Source: Lycorma delicatula (lineage: Eukaryota; Arthropoda; Insecta; Hemiptera; Fulgoridae). Taken from it: DNA of 64,000 bases. Shown here in pieces: positions 1-12,228 of the stretch. Below the pieces are notes generated by a model. That model was not told where the DNA came from. It saw only the letters and a list, made by a program, of their open reading frames with translations, and searched no databases. The stretch covers positions 9,877,001 to 9,941,000 of the forward strand of contig NC_134456.1 of NCBI RefSeq assembly GCF_047948215.1, given 5' to 3'. The stretch's first letter is position 1; each line of letters begins with the position of its first letter. The translations under genes were made by a program, and so were the position numbers.

Positions 1-374
1 TTCAGGTCCCCTCATGGATTGGATTTTTCGGCTACCTGCAGGATATGAATAATTTGTTGATTAGGATGTGAACTTAGAGCTGGCGATGTGGCGACCACGG
101 TCAAAGTTATTTGCAGGTGTAACGGAGACCTTTTGTCGTCCACATGCCCCCCGCGATGGCAAGCATGTAGTTAAGGTGCCCATGTTCGGAGCATGGGAGC
201 CCTGAAAGCTTCGGTGTGTAGGGGCCTGGAGTCAGTGCAGAGACTGCGCATCCGCTCTCTGCCAGGACATATGCCGGTTCCACCGGAGTACCGGAACGGA
301 CCTCCAGGGTTGGTAGCCCTGGAGTGGGGGTGTACCCCGGCGGCTAGCCTTACTACAGAAGGGATTTATTGTTC
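1..374 (+). promoter_or_regulatory. Presumed LINE 5' leader / internal promoter region
   Basis: This is GC-richer non-coding sequence directly upstream of ORF1. LINEs usually carry an internal promoter at their 5' end, so the role is inferred from position. I see no clear core-promoter motif. A 66-codon open frame at 193-393 has no recognisable product. Confidence 0.4.
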
Positions 375-1916
375 ATGCAAGTTGAACAATTAAACGTGGC
401 AGAGGGTGCACGTAAACACCCTCGTTTAGAACCAGCCGTTTCGCCTGAGGCAAAACGGAGAAAAAGTACAGAAACTAAAAGGTTACAGATTGAGGCTAGA
501 AAAAGCTTACAAAAAGCTTTTTTTAAAAGTAGTAATGTACCGAAACCCAAATATTTGGTCATTACAAAGGAGGATGGAAATTTCTCGAGGGTGAGTCCTT
601 TTCTCATCGCTCGGGAGATAACCAAATGCGCTGGTGGACCTGTAAAAGAAATAAGGAAGAGCTTCATGGGACTTCATGTTGAGACTGTAAATGAAGTCCA
701 GTCTCAAAAGATTTTGGGGCTTAAAAAGATTGGAGAACTGGCTGTACATGTCGATCCCCACAGTACGCTCAACACCTCAAGAGGTGTGGTCGTCTGTCGG
801 GATCTTCTAAATTGCACGGAGCAAGAAATTGTTGAGGAGTTGTCATCACAGGGAGTAATTGAATGTCGCCGATTGGATTGAACATGAGGAGGAATGGCGA
901 GGTCCTACCTTCAGCCTCTCATGTTCTCACATTTAACCGGCCTACCTTGCCGGAGAAGATTAGAGCGGGGATACATCGATTGGATGTGCGGGCATTTATC
1001 CCGCAACCTATGCGATGCTTCAAGTGCCAACGTTTTGGCCACACCGCTATCAAATGTGAGAGAACGCAAATATGCGTGTGCGGCGAAGAGGTGCATGAGG
1101 GAGAGCCGTGTAAAGAGCCCCCTACATGCATCAACTGCAAGGGGCAGCATTCATGTAGATCCAGGAATTGTCCTGTCTACAAAGAAGAAGTAGCTGTGCA
1201 GGAAGTTAAAACCCTGCAGAAAGTCAGCTACATCGAAGCCAAAAAGATTGTTAACGCCCGCAAACCTAGAGCAACAACATCTTATGCTCAGGCTGCGGCT
1301 ACTGTTGCTGCTCCTGCTCCGATTGCTGTAGATGAGGCTCAAATTATAAATAAACTTGCGCCTACTTTGGCTGACATGATTGAGAGGATCATCGAAAACA
1401 AGATGAAACCTTTTGGCAATAAAGAATTTGTTAAGCCAAAGATAGTGGTACAGCCTGCTGAAGATAAGTCGATAAAAGTGAAAGTTGCTCCTCCAGAAAA
1501 GAAAACGGACACCAAACCAGAATGTCAAGTCCGTCTCAGCGAGATTCTTGATGAAAAGAAAAAGCTGATACCTACAGAGACTGTTATGGAGGCTCCCAAG
1601 CCTCCTGTAACTGAAGTGGCCTCTAAGCCTCAGAGGCCACAAAAAATCACACAGGGGGGGGGGGGGGCGAGTGTCCCCCCTCCCACAGGCGGTGACCGGT
1701 GCGACCCCCGTGTTGGGGAGCGGCCAGGTTGCCGCCTCTCAATCGGCGCCTGAAACCGGCGCCGATCCATGCCCGTCGTCGTCGGCGGCTTCGGTGGTCT
1801 CCGATACGGAGACCGGAAGCCTTACAGGCGACGACCTTCTTCGCGAACACGATGCTGTTCGTAGGATGGAGAAGAAAAGGAAAAAGGGATGGCCGAAAGG
1901 AAAACCCAGACAATAA
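375..1916 (+). pseudogene. LINE ORF1: gag-like nucleic-acid-binding protein, frameshifted
   Basis: It encodes the RNA-binding, particle-forming protein of the LINE. The first ATG in frame is at 375. The N-terminal part is basic (about residues 15-50), followed by a folded region up to about 880. Three zinc knuckles follow: CFKCQRFGHTAIKC near 1016, CVCGEEVHEGEPC near 1076 and CINCKGQHSCRSRNC near 1127. A long Ala/Pro/Lys-rich linker comes next, and a basic tail ends KKRKKGWPKGKPRQ before the stop at 1914. Two breaks are visible. The frame shifts near 870-885, just before the zinc-knuckle segment. It shifts again at a 14-base G run (1654-1667), after which the last 80 or so codons sit in another frame. 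Joined, the protein would be roughly 510 residues, normal for this type. Confidence 0.85.
1654..1667 (+). repeat. Poly(G) run, 14 bases, inside gag ORF1
   Basis: Fourteen consecutive G residues are followed a few bases later by a run of six C. The ORF1 reading frame changes exactly here. It could be a true slippage mutation or a base-calling length error. Confidence 0.9.
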
Positions 1917-1921
1917 TTTAA

Positions 1922-4900
1922 TTAAAAATTAGCGAGTCGATTGTACAATGGAACATCAATGGATGTTTTTCAAACATCCATGAGCTCCAACGCTTGGTAC
2001 ATGACGTAGACCCGATTTGTATATGTCTGCAAGAAACGCATTTCCGCCGAAATGAAAATTTTAAATTAAAAGGATTCGATATATATCGGCGAGATCAACC
2101 GCCAAATGTAAGAGTTAGAGGTGGAGTAGCTATATTAACATCGACTAGAGCTACCACCGAAGCGGTTGTTCTAAACACAAACCTACAAGCGGTCGCCGTT
2201 AGAATGAAGCGTCCGCTCCAGGTCACTGTCTGCAGCATATACTTGCCGTATTTTGATTGGAATAAGGATGACATAGCAAGACTAATTTCCGAGCTTCCCC
2301 CACCTGTTTTACTGGTGGGTGACTTTAATGCTCATAATTCTCTTTGGGGATCAGATCGAGTAGATCCCCGTGGAAGAGAACTGGTAGGGTTCCTGATGAA
2401 TTCAGAACTAGTTATTTTAAACGACGGATCAGGAACCTTTTTCAATGCCAGAGATGGATCGACGTCCTGTATAGATCTTGCACTTATAAGCGGATCGATA
2501 GCACCGAGGTACAGCTTCCATGTCATAGACGATCTGCATGGAAGCGATCATTTCCCGGTGCAAATTGTAACTGATGTTACAAGAACAATATATCCCATCC
2601 CTAAAAGATGGTTATTTGAGAAGGCAGACTGGACGAGCTTCACAGCTAGAACGATACTCCCAGAAACAACTGGAGTTATCGGAGACGATGTCGACGCCAT
2701 AACAAATGCAATAATTGAATCGGCATCGAGATATATTCCCAAAACATCTGGGAAACTTACGAAAAAACCCGTTCCATGGTGGAACGATGAAATAAGTGAA
2801 GCTATAAAAAGAAAGAAAAGGGCGTATAACGCCTTTAAGAAGCGTCCTAGTATAGAAAATCTTGTTGCCTTTAAGAAATACAGGGCGTATGCAAAACGTC
2901 TTATGATAGACTCGAAAAAACGATCCTGGCAGCAATACGTGTCATCCATCGACAAAACTACTACTGCATCAGATGTTTGGAGGAAAGTGAAGGCGATTTG
3001 TGGGCGTAATGATTTTGCTCCCATAACTAGCCTTCAAGATGAAGATGAAATAAAAGATACTCCATATGAAATTGCAGAGCTGTTATCCAATCACTTCGAA
3101 AAGGCCAGCAAAACGGCCAACTACGAGGAAGGTTTTCGAACCAAAAAAGAAGAACTCGAAGGTCTACTAAATTTTAGAACTGAGTATAATTACTCATATA
3201 ATGTACCATTTAAAATGGCTGAATACCACTGCAAAGCGTAGATTATTAGAACTTTATAATAAAATTTGGCGGGATGGAACGTACCCGCAGCAGTGGAAAA
3301 AAGCTCATGTTGTTCCAGTACCAAAGAAAAATAAAAATTTAACAGACCCCAATAACTATCGTCCTATTTCTTTGACGTGTGCTATGGGAAAAATACTGGA
3401 AAAAATGATTAATAATCGACTCGTCTGGGTTTTGGAAAAAGAAAACCTGATATCACCGTATCAAGCAGGTTTTCGGCAATACCATTCTACCACTGATCAA
3501 ATGATCAGCTTAGAGGACATTATATATAACAGCTTTATTAAAAGGAAACATTGTGTCGGAGTCTTCTTTGATCTTCAGAAGGCTTTCGATATGACCTGGC
3601 GTCATGGTATAATGCTCCAGATACATGAATGGGGCATTCGTGGCAATCTGCCTATACTGCTCAGCAACTACATGAATGACCGTACCTTCCAAGTACGCGT
3701 CAAAAATGAATATTCATGTGAAAGAATCTTGGAAAATGGCATACCGCAGGGTTCGCCGTTGAGCGGTACCTTGTTTACCATTGCCATTAATAAATTGATA
3801 CTAGCCATTCCAGTAGAAATCAGCAAAAGCGTCTATGTTGATGATCTGGCAATTGTGTATGCCAGCAACAAGACTGCTATGGTGAGGTACAAATTGCAAC
3901 GAGCGATCAATGCTCTAAATGAAGTTGCAAGGAATAACGGATTCCAATTCTCACCAGAGAAAACGTGCTGTGTACACTTTTGTAGGAAGAGAATTCCTCA
4001 TCAAAGTCCTGCGTTGACAATTGACGATAATCCAATACAATATAAAGATAGCGTAAGATATTTAGGACTAGTATTGGATAAATCCCTTACATGGGGATTA
4101 CATATACAGGACTTGAGTGATAGATGCAAAAGAGCCCTAAACATTATAAAATGTTTATCGAATTTAAATTGGGGCTCAGACAAAGAGACATTATTAAGAT
4201 TGTATAAAGCATTGGTTCAATCTAAATTAGACTACGGATGCATCGTATATTCATCCGCTAGAAAGTCGCACTTAAGAAAGTTAGACGTAGTTCATAATAG
4301 CGGAATAAGATATGCAACAGGCGCTTTCCGCACAAGTCCGGCGGCTAGTCCAATGTCTGAAGCCGGAATAATGCCACTACATTATAGAAGAGAGATCCTT
4401 TTGTTAAGATATGCAGCAAATGTATGGGCTTTCCCTGCTCATATAAATAATAAATTGTTTACGAATCATCCTATGGCTGCAGTATATGAACATCGTGCTA
4501 CCTATTCCAGACCAACCGGAATTAGGTACCACGAATTAAGAAGAAAATATGAAATTGCTATACCAGAGACACTAGCAATTTCTACGAGAGAAATACCCGC
4601 CATGGCTCTTGCCAGCGGTAAATACAAGTTTGGATCTCTCTCAAGGAGAAATAAAAAAGAAACCAGCAGTGATCATCCAGCAGGAATTTTTAGCAACCGT
4701 CAGTAGTTACGAAGAACATATTAGAATTTATACTGACGGTTCTAAAACAGAACATGGTGTTGGATGCTCGATATATGTAAATGAAGAAGCCCACTCTTGG
4801 AGACTGCCAGATGTGGCCAGTGTCTACACGGCAGAACTCACTGCAATTCAGCAAGCTCTTCGCTACACTGAACACTATTGCGAAGAGAGAGTGCTAATAT

Positions 4901-5520
4901 GTTCCGATTCATTAAGTGCACTCGTCGCAATTCGGAACAAGAACATTAAGGATGTCCTAATTGCAAACATCCTGTCCATTTTATACGTACTAAGACAACG
5001 AGGACAGCGATGCGTATTTGTATGGACTCCAGGGCATGCTGGTATTACAGGTAATGAAATCGCAGACGAAGCTGCCAGAAAGGCAACAGTCTGCGATGAT
5101 TTGGATGCATTTCCTGTAAGAGTGGCAGATGTTAAAAACCGTCTAACAAACATAGTAAGAAACAAGTGGAACGCTGAATGAAGGAGTTTAAATACAAAAT
5201 TAAACTCAGTTAAAACTTCTCCTTATAAATGGAAAAGCGACTTTAAGTTGACTCGCCGTGAACAAGTAGTGGTGACCAGACTTAGAATCGGTCACACCCG
5301 ATTAACAAATTTATATTTGTTAACCGGCGAAGTGAGACCAATGTGCGGTGTTTGTAATAAAACACTGACAATCAAGCATCTAATAGAAGAGTGTACCATA
5401 TATGAGGACCTCAGAAAGAGGTTCCGTCTTACAAATAATATTAGTGCTGATCTGGATAATGGAAATGAAGAAAATATAGTTGCATTTTTACACGCCAGTA
5501 GCCTTCTTAAAAGTCTATAA
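1922..5520 (+). pseudogene. LINE ORF2: endonuclease / reverse transcriptase / RNase H polyprotein, broken
   Basis: The frame opens straight after the stop at 1919-1921 and reaches the endonuclease (QWNING near 1946) without an ATG. Endonuclease motifs are QETHF near 2030, GDFNAHN near 2318 and SDHFP near 2546. RT motifs are YRPISL near 3357, FDLQKAFD near 3567, PQGSPLSG near 3745 and the active site YVDD near 3835. RNase H motifs are YTDGS near 4730, an AEL glutamate near 4830, CSDSL near 4900 and HAGITGNEIADEA near 5035. A C-terminal CxxC...HxxxxC element lies near 5345-5392. Damage: near 3216-3224 the endonuclease linker jumps to the RT start, losing the usual 'SPGPD' stretch and the frame; a frameshift occurs near 4600-4615 before RNase H; a TGA at 5179-5181 interrupts a Trp-like position, and the same frame reopens through to 5520. 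Confidence 0.9.
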
Positions 5521-6180
5521 AATGGAAGTTTAAAGCTGTGGTAAAAGATACTCTAAGCGGTAGTTTTATATATACATATAAGGGAGTCTCGAAGCGTGGC
5601 ACGTATAGTGACGGGAGGTAGCCCTCTTGCCTAGGCCATTTTGGCTCACCTGCATTCAAGAGCAGTGAGTCGGGGTGTGTCCGATGATGGCATGGGGGAC
5701 CCTTAAGGGTGGATCGAGGGCGCGAGGCTATGGGTGTACGCCGTGCATGCCTATGGCCTGATATAAGAAGGATTCAACTGCCACGGCACCCTGGCACGAC
5801 TGATATACTGCTCAACGGCGGTTCTGGTCGCCCCGAGGGTGCTTAAGCAAACTATAAATGAAACTTCGTAGAAGAAAGAAAGATATGGTATTGATTAGTT
5901 TAATTTTAATTTTAAGTTCATGGTCTTTTGAGAACCTATCTCAAATTTTAATATTGGGGCCCTTTACACCCCGTAAGTGTTTGTGATTGTCCTTGTCCTT
6001 CATGTTTTAATGTTTATTGTGAAGTTTGTGTTTTTAAATAAAATGTAAGGGCCCTTTACACCCTTACATATGACGATCCTGATGGAGATAATAATTTCTT
6101 TTAAAGAATGTGACGAGGGCTAATGACCTTAGCAGTCGATGCCCGTAAAAATTCACATAAAAAAAAAAAAAAAAAAAAAA
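5521..6180 (+). other. LINE 3' UTR and poly(A)
   Basis: This non-coding end of the LINE is GC-rich up to about 5840, then AT-rich. The motif GGGCCCTTTACACC occurs twice (about 5957 and 6049). A run of 22 A (6159-6180) ends the element and the flank resumes with taactatag. Confidence 0.85.
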
Positions 6181-9123
6181 TAACTATAGTTCGAGCCGGC
6201 TCGATCGGGTTTTAAGTCCCTCTGTTATCGGAATGACAAACAATTTTGGGTGTTATACGTGAACATTGATTCATTATTTCGACAAAGATAGAAACACAAT
6301 CTTCGATACGGCGTACTGAAGTGCGTACAAAGGAAAATGAAAGATATTCCGTCAGTTATCTCGTAACTAATAGTTTAGTTAATTACAGCTATCTTAGCCT
6401 AGATATCGTGAATAAAATTTTTAACATATTATTACATTACCAAATTTTAACCCGATTACCACACAGACACTTACTCGCGCACTGCGCGCATGCGTGCATT
6501 AATTACTATTTAAAATTATGATAAACATCAACTAAAGTGAGTAATAATTACCATCATTATAATGGCCATCATTTCTTTTGTACGTTAAAAATTGGTTGCA
6601 GTTTACAGGCAAAAATAAAATTTATTAGAAGTAATAAAACATTTACAATAATTATTACACGACGCTTAAAAAATCAAACCGTCAGAATATTTTATTATTC
6701 AATTTCAAAATATGATTTATGATTAAATCATTATTAAAGTTAAAAAATATCGAATATAATTATCGAAATGGTTTGCAACTTAAAATATTTTATTAAATGA
6801 ATCGTAAAAGATTAGAAACTAGCAGTAGCTTTACAAAAATTATAATTAATATTTTTATAACTTCGTATAATAATAATAATAATAATAATAATATTAAAAT
6901 CTATAACTTATAACATTCATAAATATTGTAATGACCTTTTTATTAGTCATAGTGTACACACCACACTTATTCGTATGACATTTCTAACAGAATTCGTCAT
7001 TGATACATTGTAATCCATTAATTAAAAAAATTAAAATTAGAAAGTTTTTATTTAACACTAAATCGATCTTAAACGAATTAAAGTTTCATAATTCAGCGAA
7101 AAAATTGGGAGATAAAAGAGAAAGGGTTAACTACTCTATCATAATTTGTGTGAGAGCGTTAGATGCACGTCCTAAGGCGATGTGCCAAGGACGACTACGC
7201 CAAGATAGGCGGAAACTGGAGTAATATTACATTGCACTCGTTTCTGTATACACCGGTAGGTAATCGTAATAGACGCCGATGTAAAATAAGTATTGTTACT
7301 TATAGAAATTGAAAACAACATAGTCCGAAAGAATCATATTACCGTTTGTTTTTTTCCACCTGTACTATACTAGGTCAATGATTGCATTCAGCCTCCGGGC
7401 TAACATTACGGTTTCACGATTATTATATAAATAATAGAAAATCGTATACCTGTACCGGGTGTATTCAAAATATCGTCCGATATTTCGATAACATAGATAT
7501 AAAAATAAAGCTTCATATAAACATAATTACAGAAACTACGTACGTCGTTGTGGAGCAAATGTAGACAGTGAGCGCTACCTTTTCGCACAAGAAGTTGAAA
7601 ATGCGTGGCTCGGACGAACTAGTTATAATTTAATGTTAACACCTCCAAGATATCATTATCGTCTTATATTCTGTTGTCGGGATCAGATCGATAACTCATT
7701 CTGGTCTAGCGGTATAGAAGTAGAACCAGATACCTATTCAACAAAGCGGCCCCAACATAAAAGCTACAGTACAAATTTAGAGGGCCTATCGGAATATTAT
7801 CCAAATCGAGCATCACGTAAACGCTTAATTTTTCGTCTATGTGTCCATCTCTTAAGCTTAAACAAACTTAAAATCTTAAGCGTATTCTTTTTCGACTATT
7901 TTATATCGAAATAATTTCTAACATAGATCGAGTTTTACGATGTAAATTTATCGATAAGTACTCCTGTCTAAATGTATACCCACCACCCGAAAAACGGTCG
8001 GTAAACAACTTTACTCATAACCCAAACAAGACCTCGATGTTTTATTTTAAGCGAAGTTGTTTTTCACACGTTTCTCTAGTTCTTCCACCAGTAGAATGTC
8101 CCTTTTTCATCGACCATCCCATTCCTTCCTTGCCTCTGATCGCTACTTTCTAGTAGCGAAATGTGAATTTTGGTTCGATGTACCGGTTGAAAACCGTGAT
8201 AAAGAAGATGGAAGCTTTTACAGATTTTGCGTTTTTGATATTTTTATATTACTATTTTTATTGTTCTCCATTAGACAATCCAGGAGCTCTTAATTAGCTG
8301 ATGATTACGTGTAAAGTCTGATGCCTTCTAATCTTACACAATCGGTTCAAAACTAACTTTACAGTTGTACGATATCTAGACACCAACGCCATTGTCTTCT
8401 GTCTTCTCACTGTTCGTCCTGCAAGTCTTTTAAACTCGTGACTTTCTTTATACCCTCATTTCCGGTTTCTGTTGTCTCAAGCTCTTAACCTTTTGTGATA
8501 TGGGATCTGATCTATCGCTTCTTTAGGAAATCTATAATCGGCTATATACTTTTACATACCAAGTGTCGTCTTCTATCGATGTCCTCGTAATTATATCTTG
8601 TAGTACCGTTTGCAGTCTAATATATTCTTTCATTCCTGATTCTATCTGCTCGTAAATGAAGTCCTTACTGATCCATTTCGGTGGCTTGTAGCATTCTTTT
8701 ATATTTATCGATAATTTTCCAATACTCTGATTCAAAGAGTAGACTATTTCTGAATACATGTTGTATTTTCGGCGCCTGGTTGTACGTTTACTCTACAAAA
8801 TTTTATTCAGACATCCTATAGGTAACTTTTCCTGAATCGTTCTCGATCTTATCTCTTTTTCATCTGTCTCATCTGAAATATATACTTTAAATTTTGAATT
8901 TCAAATACGCTGCCCAAATATTTAGTTTTTGGATGTCACTGTAATAACCAATGTCTCATAGATTTCTTTCAACTTACTAGTTGAAAGCCATTAGTATCAT
9001 AATCTAAACCTTCCTGATAGAGTACGATATGATTGTCTCTATTTATTTTATTGGATCCTTGTTATCTAAACTACTTCACCCAATTTTGCGACATAAATGA
9101 ATATAATTTTTTTTTTAAATTAA
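6181..9123. other. AT-rich DNA without recognisable genes
   Basis: There are short open frames only, none with a motif I recognise. An imperfect AAT microsatellite lies near 6866-6893. The minus strand at 8532-8759 has a 75-codon frame of no known family; it may be a remnant of a mobile-element gene but nothing confirms that. I see no RNA gene. Confidence 0.6.
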
Positions 9124-9570
9124 TTACTTCCTTGTACGAAGTAAAACCCAAAATCCAAAAATTTGGATTTTAGATTTTTTCCTAACTGCAGTAATAAGCC
9201 TTCATGAGAGCTTTTCAACGACATATCATAAACGGTAAACGGTACTTACTTTCATTGGTTCCAGAGTTATAGCCGAATAAAATCTTAATTAATGAAACAT
9301 TTGATATTAGGGGAAGGCACATCGGTTCGAATCAGATTTAATCTCTATTTTTTTTACCTTTTTTTTAAAAATTTAAATATATTGATTTATTAATAATAAT
9401 TAACTTCTGATTATAAAAAAATTTACGACAAATAATAACTTAATAACAAAAAAAAATTAAAAAGTACAGAAGTTTTAATTTAAAAAATTTTATGTACTTT
9501 TAATTTAAAAAAACAAATGTAAATGTAATTTAATAGGCGTCCACGGAAGTCATGTATTGTTCACATCAGA
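9124..9570 (+). repeat. Family A MITE-like repeat, copy 1 (internally deleted)
   Basis: It starts with the hairpin-forming TTACTTCCTTGTACGAAGTAA and ends in a degenerate form of the inverse GTACAAGGAAGT followed by a CATGT...ACATCAGA hairpin-like end. The interior shares gagagcttttcaacgacat, attggttccagagttatagc and ttaattaatgaaa with copies at 12.2, 36.8 and 40.7 kb. About 250 bases after the 5' hairpin are missing compared with the 36.8-kb copy. No coding capacity. Confidence 0.75.
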
Positions 9571-10586
9571 TTTTTTACAATATTTGTCACAGTTTTCATT
9601 ATGACTATGCAGCTGAGGTGAAGAATGTCTGCAAGTGGCACTTACTATAATTACTTTCTTTAACAGCAATAATATATATTAATACCCAATTCAAACGATA
9701 AACAGAATGAAGGTAATTAATAATGTTTAAGGTCGAATATCGTTTGCGATTCGGTGACCTTAGCAAACCGACAAGTAGTCGGGTTAGATAATATATTCGT
9801 CATATCAATGTCTATAACAATCAAGATAATGTTCTTTATTTTTGAAAATGTATTCATTATTGAGGACGTTTACAAAAAAGGTAATGAACGGTAGAGGTTT
9901 GGTTTACAATAATTTTCACACAATTATAACGTATATCGAAGGGGTAATAATATATAAGGAAAAAGATTTTCCCCTCTGACTTTTTAAACGTCAAACTCGT
10001 GAAGGACTTAAAAAAACTTTAATAGCATCAAAATGTATCGAAGATATCCTACTAAATTTCAAGCGTTTAAATTAATGTATTTTAGAGGTATGAAAATCGT
10101 CATAATGAGACTTAAGGATCTTTAAGAATTAACTTATACGCATAATTAACTATTAAACCGCAATAGTATTAATAAATACAAACGTATATAAACAAAATTT
10201 TTAGTTAAAAAGGCAAGGAAAAAATTTACTAATCGGATATTTTTTTATCATGATACAACTCCTCTTGTCGCCATATCATCTCATCCGTTTCAAAGATTTT
10301 TCCCAAAAAATTTAATGGATTTAATGCCCCATACATGTTTGGAAGTCATCGTACACAATTTCAAATTTCTACGTCATACAAATTAAAAAAAAAGAGACGT
10401 TACCATATTTACTTATAAACATACATATAAATAAGGTTGAAAATGTTCGTCAATTTTCTTTCTACTAAAGCTTTAGTTATCGGCCGATTTAAAAAAAAAA
10501 TTAGAAACCATTTTGTTTTTTCTAAAAATGTTTTAACATATTTTCGATAATATAACGTATTTTAGTAAAATTAATGAATACCAAAG
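9571..10586. other. AT-rich DNA, nothing recognised
   Basis: I see no reading frame, RNA gene or structured repeat beyond short homopolymer runs. Confidence 0.5.
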
Positions 10587-11815
10587 TATGCGAGGTGTGG
10601 CTGAAATGTAATCCACTATGGAACTTAACGGTAGAACAACATGTCTCACAAAACGACAGTTTCTGCCATCTTGAAGTTTCATTACTCTACTAATAACATT
10701 CCAAAATTCGTTTATGTACTAGCTCTCACTTTCTGTCCCAAAGTTGTGGAATCAAGTACGCCTGCTACGTCAACGCGTATAAAACAATGTGCAGCGGCCG
10801 AATTTTTAACAGCGGAAAAAATGAACGCTATGATACTCATCGTCCTCTAAAAGCCATTTATGATAATGATGAACGTTTACGATCGAAGTACTGTGAGTAT
10901 GTAGGCGATAAAATTTCGTCCATCAGAAGCCGATAAAGCAAATACTGAGGTCGAATCTCGTACCGATCATCGAGTTTCTGTGATCGATGAGAAGCACCAA
11001 AAGGGAATAGGTGATTCGATTCAAAATGAACGTCTCACCACACAACAACGCATCGTCATCATCATCCAGATAAGCATAACGAAAGAACAAGTAAAACCTG
11101 TTCGCGATGGATGCCACGAAAAATCTGTAGAAATAACAAACAACGAAAGAAATGATAACAGTTTCTGAATTATTATCGAGACGAGAGGGATTACTTCCTT
11201 TTCAATATTTTTAGGGGAAAAACTTGAGCGCATCATTAGGACCCAGAAGAAAAACGGCAGAGGACGGAATACCGGCACTGGCGTTCGCCCCAATAAAAAA
11301 AAAATTCAAAACATAATGTTTTCCAAAATAAATTCTTTTAACAGCGTTCTGAGATTCTAAACACGTATGCGTGACTGATAATCTGGAAGCCGGGTCGATT
11401 GTAAATTCAATGCGATGCATAGAAATGTTATTTAGGAGACGCGAGTGTCGTGTTCAAAAATCCACGAAATCGATCATTCTGCAACACGATAATGTTCGGT
11501 TGCATATATCGTGTACAAATGTTGAGACTCTTATAAAACTGATGTTTGAACCTATTCCGTACTACCAGATTTGGCACCCTGCGATATTCAATTCTTTCCG
11601 CAATAAAGGAACGATATTAAGGGTATTCGTTTCACCATCGATGATAAACTGAAGAACGCAATGAGGTCATGGATCAAGGAAATACCAGCAGCAACATAAA
11701 CTTCAAGCATCCCTCCAGAAATGTTTGAACGTGATTACACCGTAATTTTATGTTTATTAGAAAAAAAATTGGTGTACACATGTTTGCCAAATATTATTTG
11801 GAACGCCTTGATCCG
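10587..11815 (+). mobile_element. Decayed mariner-like DNA transposon
   Basis: The left end reads gcgaggtgtggctgaaatg after a TA at 10587-10588, which resembles mariner inverted repeats. Strongly decayed transposase coding sequence fills the interior. A matching right inverted repeat is not visible, so the right end is approximate. Confidence 0.6.
10640..11760 (+). pseudogene. Mariner-like transposase remnant
   Basis: The clearest part is the frame at 11371-11652. It holds LQHDNVRLHIS (second catalytic Asp in the family's LxHDNARPH motif), then FEPIPYYQIWHPAIFNSFRN, a degenerate form of the HPPYSPDLAPxDF block in which the third catalytic Asp is lost. After the stop, codons for a basic 'RSWIKEIPAAT' stretch and 'PPEMFER' continue in another frame near 11660-11730, as in mariner C-termini. 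The N-terminal half (10640-11170) is open only in short pieces. Many stops and frameshifts make it non-functional. Family assignment rests on these motifs. Confidence 0.65.
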
Positions 11816-11839
11816 ATCTTAGGATATAGGTTTTTCTTT

Positions 11840-11863
11840 AAAAAAAAAAAAAAAAAAAAAAAA
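11840..11863 (+). repeat. Poly(A) run
   Basis: About 24 consecutive A residues. It could be the tail of a retroposed fragment, but no retroelement body is recognisable to its left. Confidence 0.7.
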
Positions 11864-12228
11864 TGGCAATAATTTTCCATGACTTTCCTGGTTACGTCAG
11901 TCAAAAAGTAGAATTGTAAAAACTAAAAAATTCTAAACATCTGTAAAATAAAAAATTCAACAGATTTGTTAATCAGAGGAAGAGAAAAAATAAAAAATTA
12001 TAAAAAATAAAATCTTAAAAGATTCTTCAAAATTGTAAAATAAATTAGACTTAAAAAGTCGTAATATGTTCTTGCACAACTTTGTCGTATTACTCTTTTA
12101 AAAATACTGATATTAACCAAAATTAACATAAATATTAAGATTTTATAATAATCCAAATTTTTTAAAATGTGGGAATCCAAGTATCAGAGCGCTCTTTTTA
12201 CTGATTAAGATCATTATAAAAAAAAAAT

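Larger units (their letters stand above)
1..6180 (+). mobile_element. Near full-length non-LTR retrotransposon (LINE, I-like), inactive
   Basis: The order is leader, gag-like ORF1, ORF2 with endonuclease, reverse transcriptase and RNase H, a 3' UTR of about 640 bases and a 22-base poly(A) ending at 6180. Endonuclease, RT and RNase H in one ORF, together with a zinc-knuckle gag, is typical of the I group of LINEs; the clade is inferred, not computed. Both ORFs are broken (see their entries), so this copy cannot move by itself. The 5' boundary and left target-site duplication are not visible, so the element may begin before base 1. The region is clearly less AT-rich than the DNA that follows it. 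Confidence 0.9.

Noticed and set aside
1151..1642. 163-codon minus-strand frame
   Set aside because: Shadow of the gag ORF1 on the opposite strand; no recognisable domain.
2548..3024. 158-codon minus-strand frame
   Set aside because: Shadow of the LINE endonuclease and linker region.
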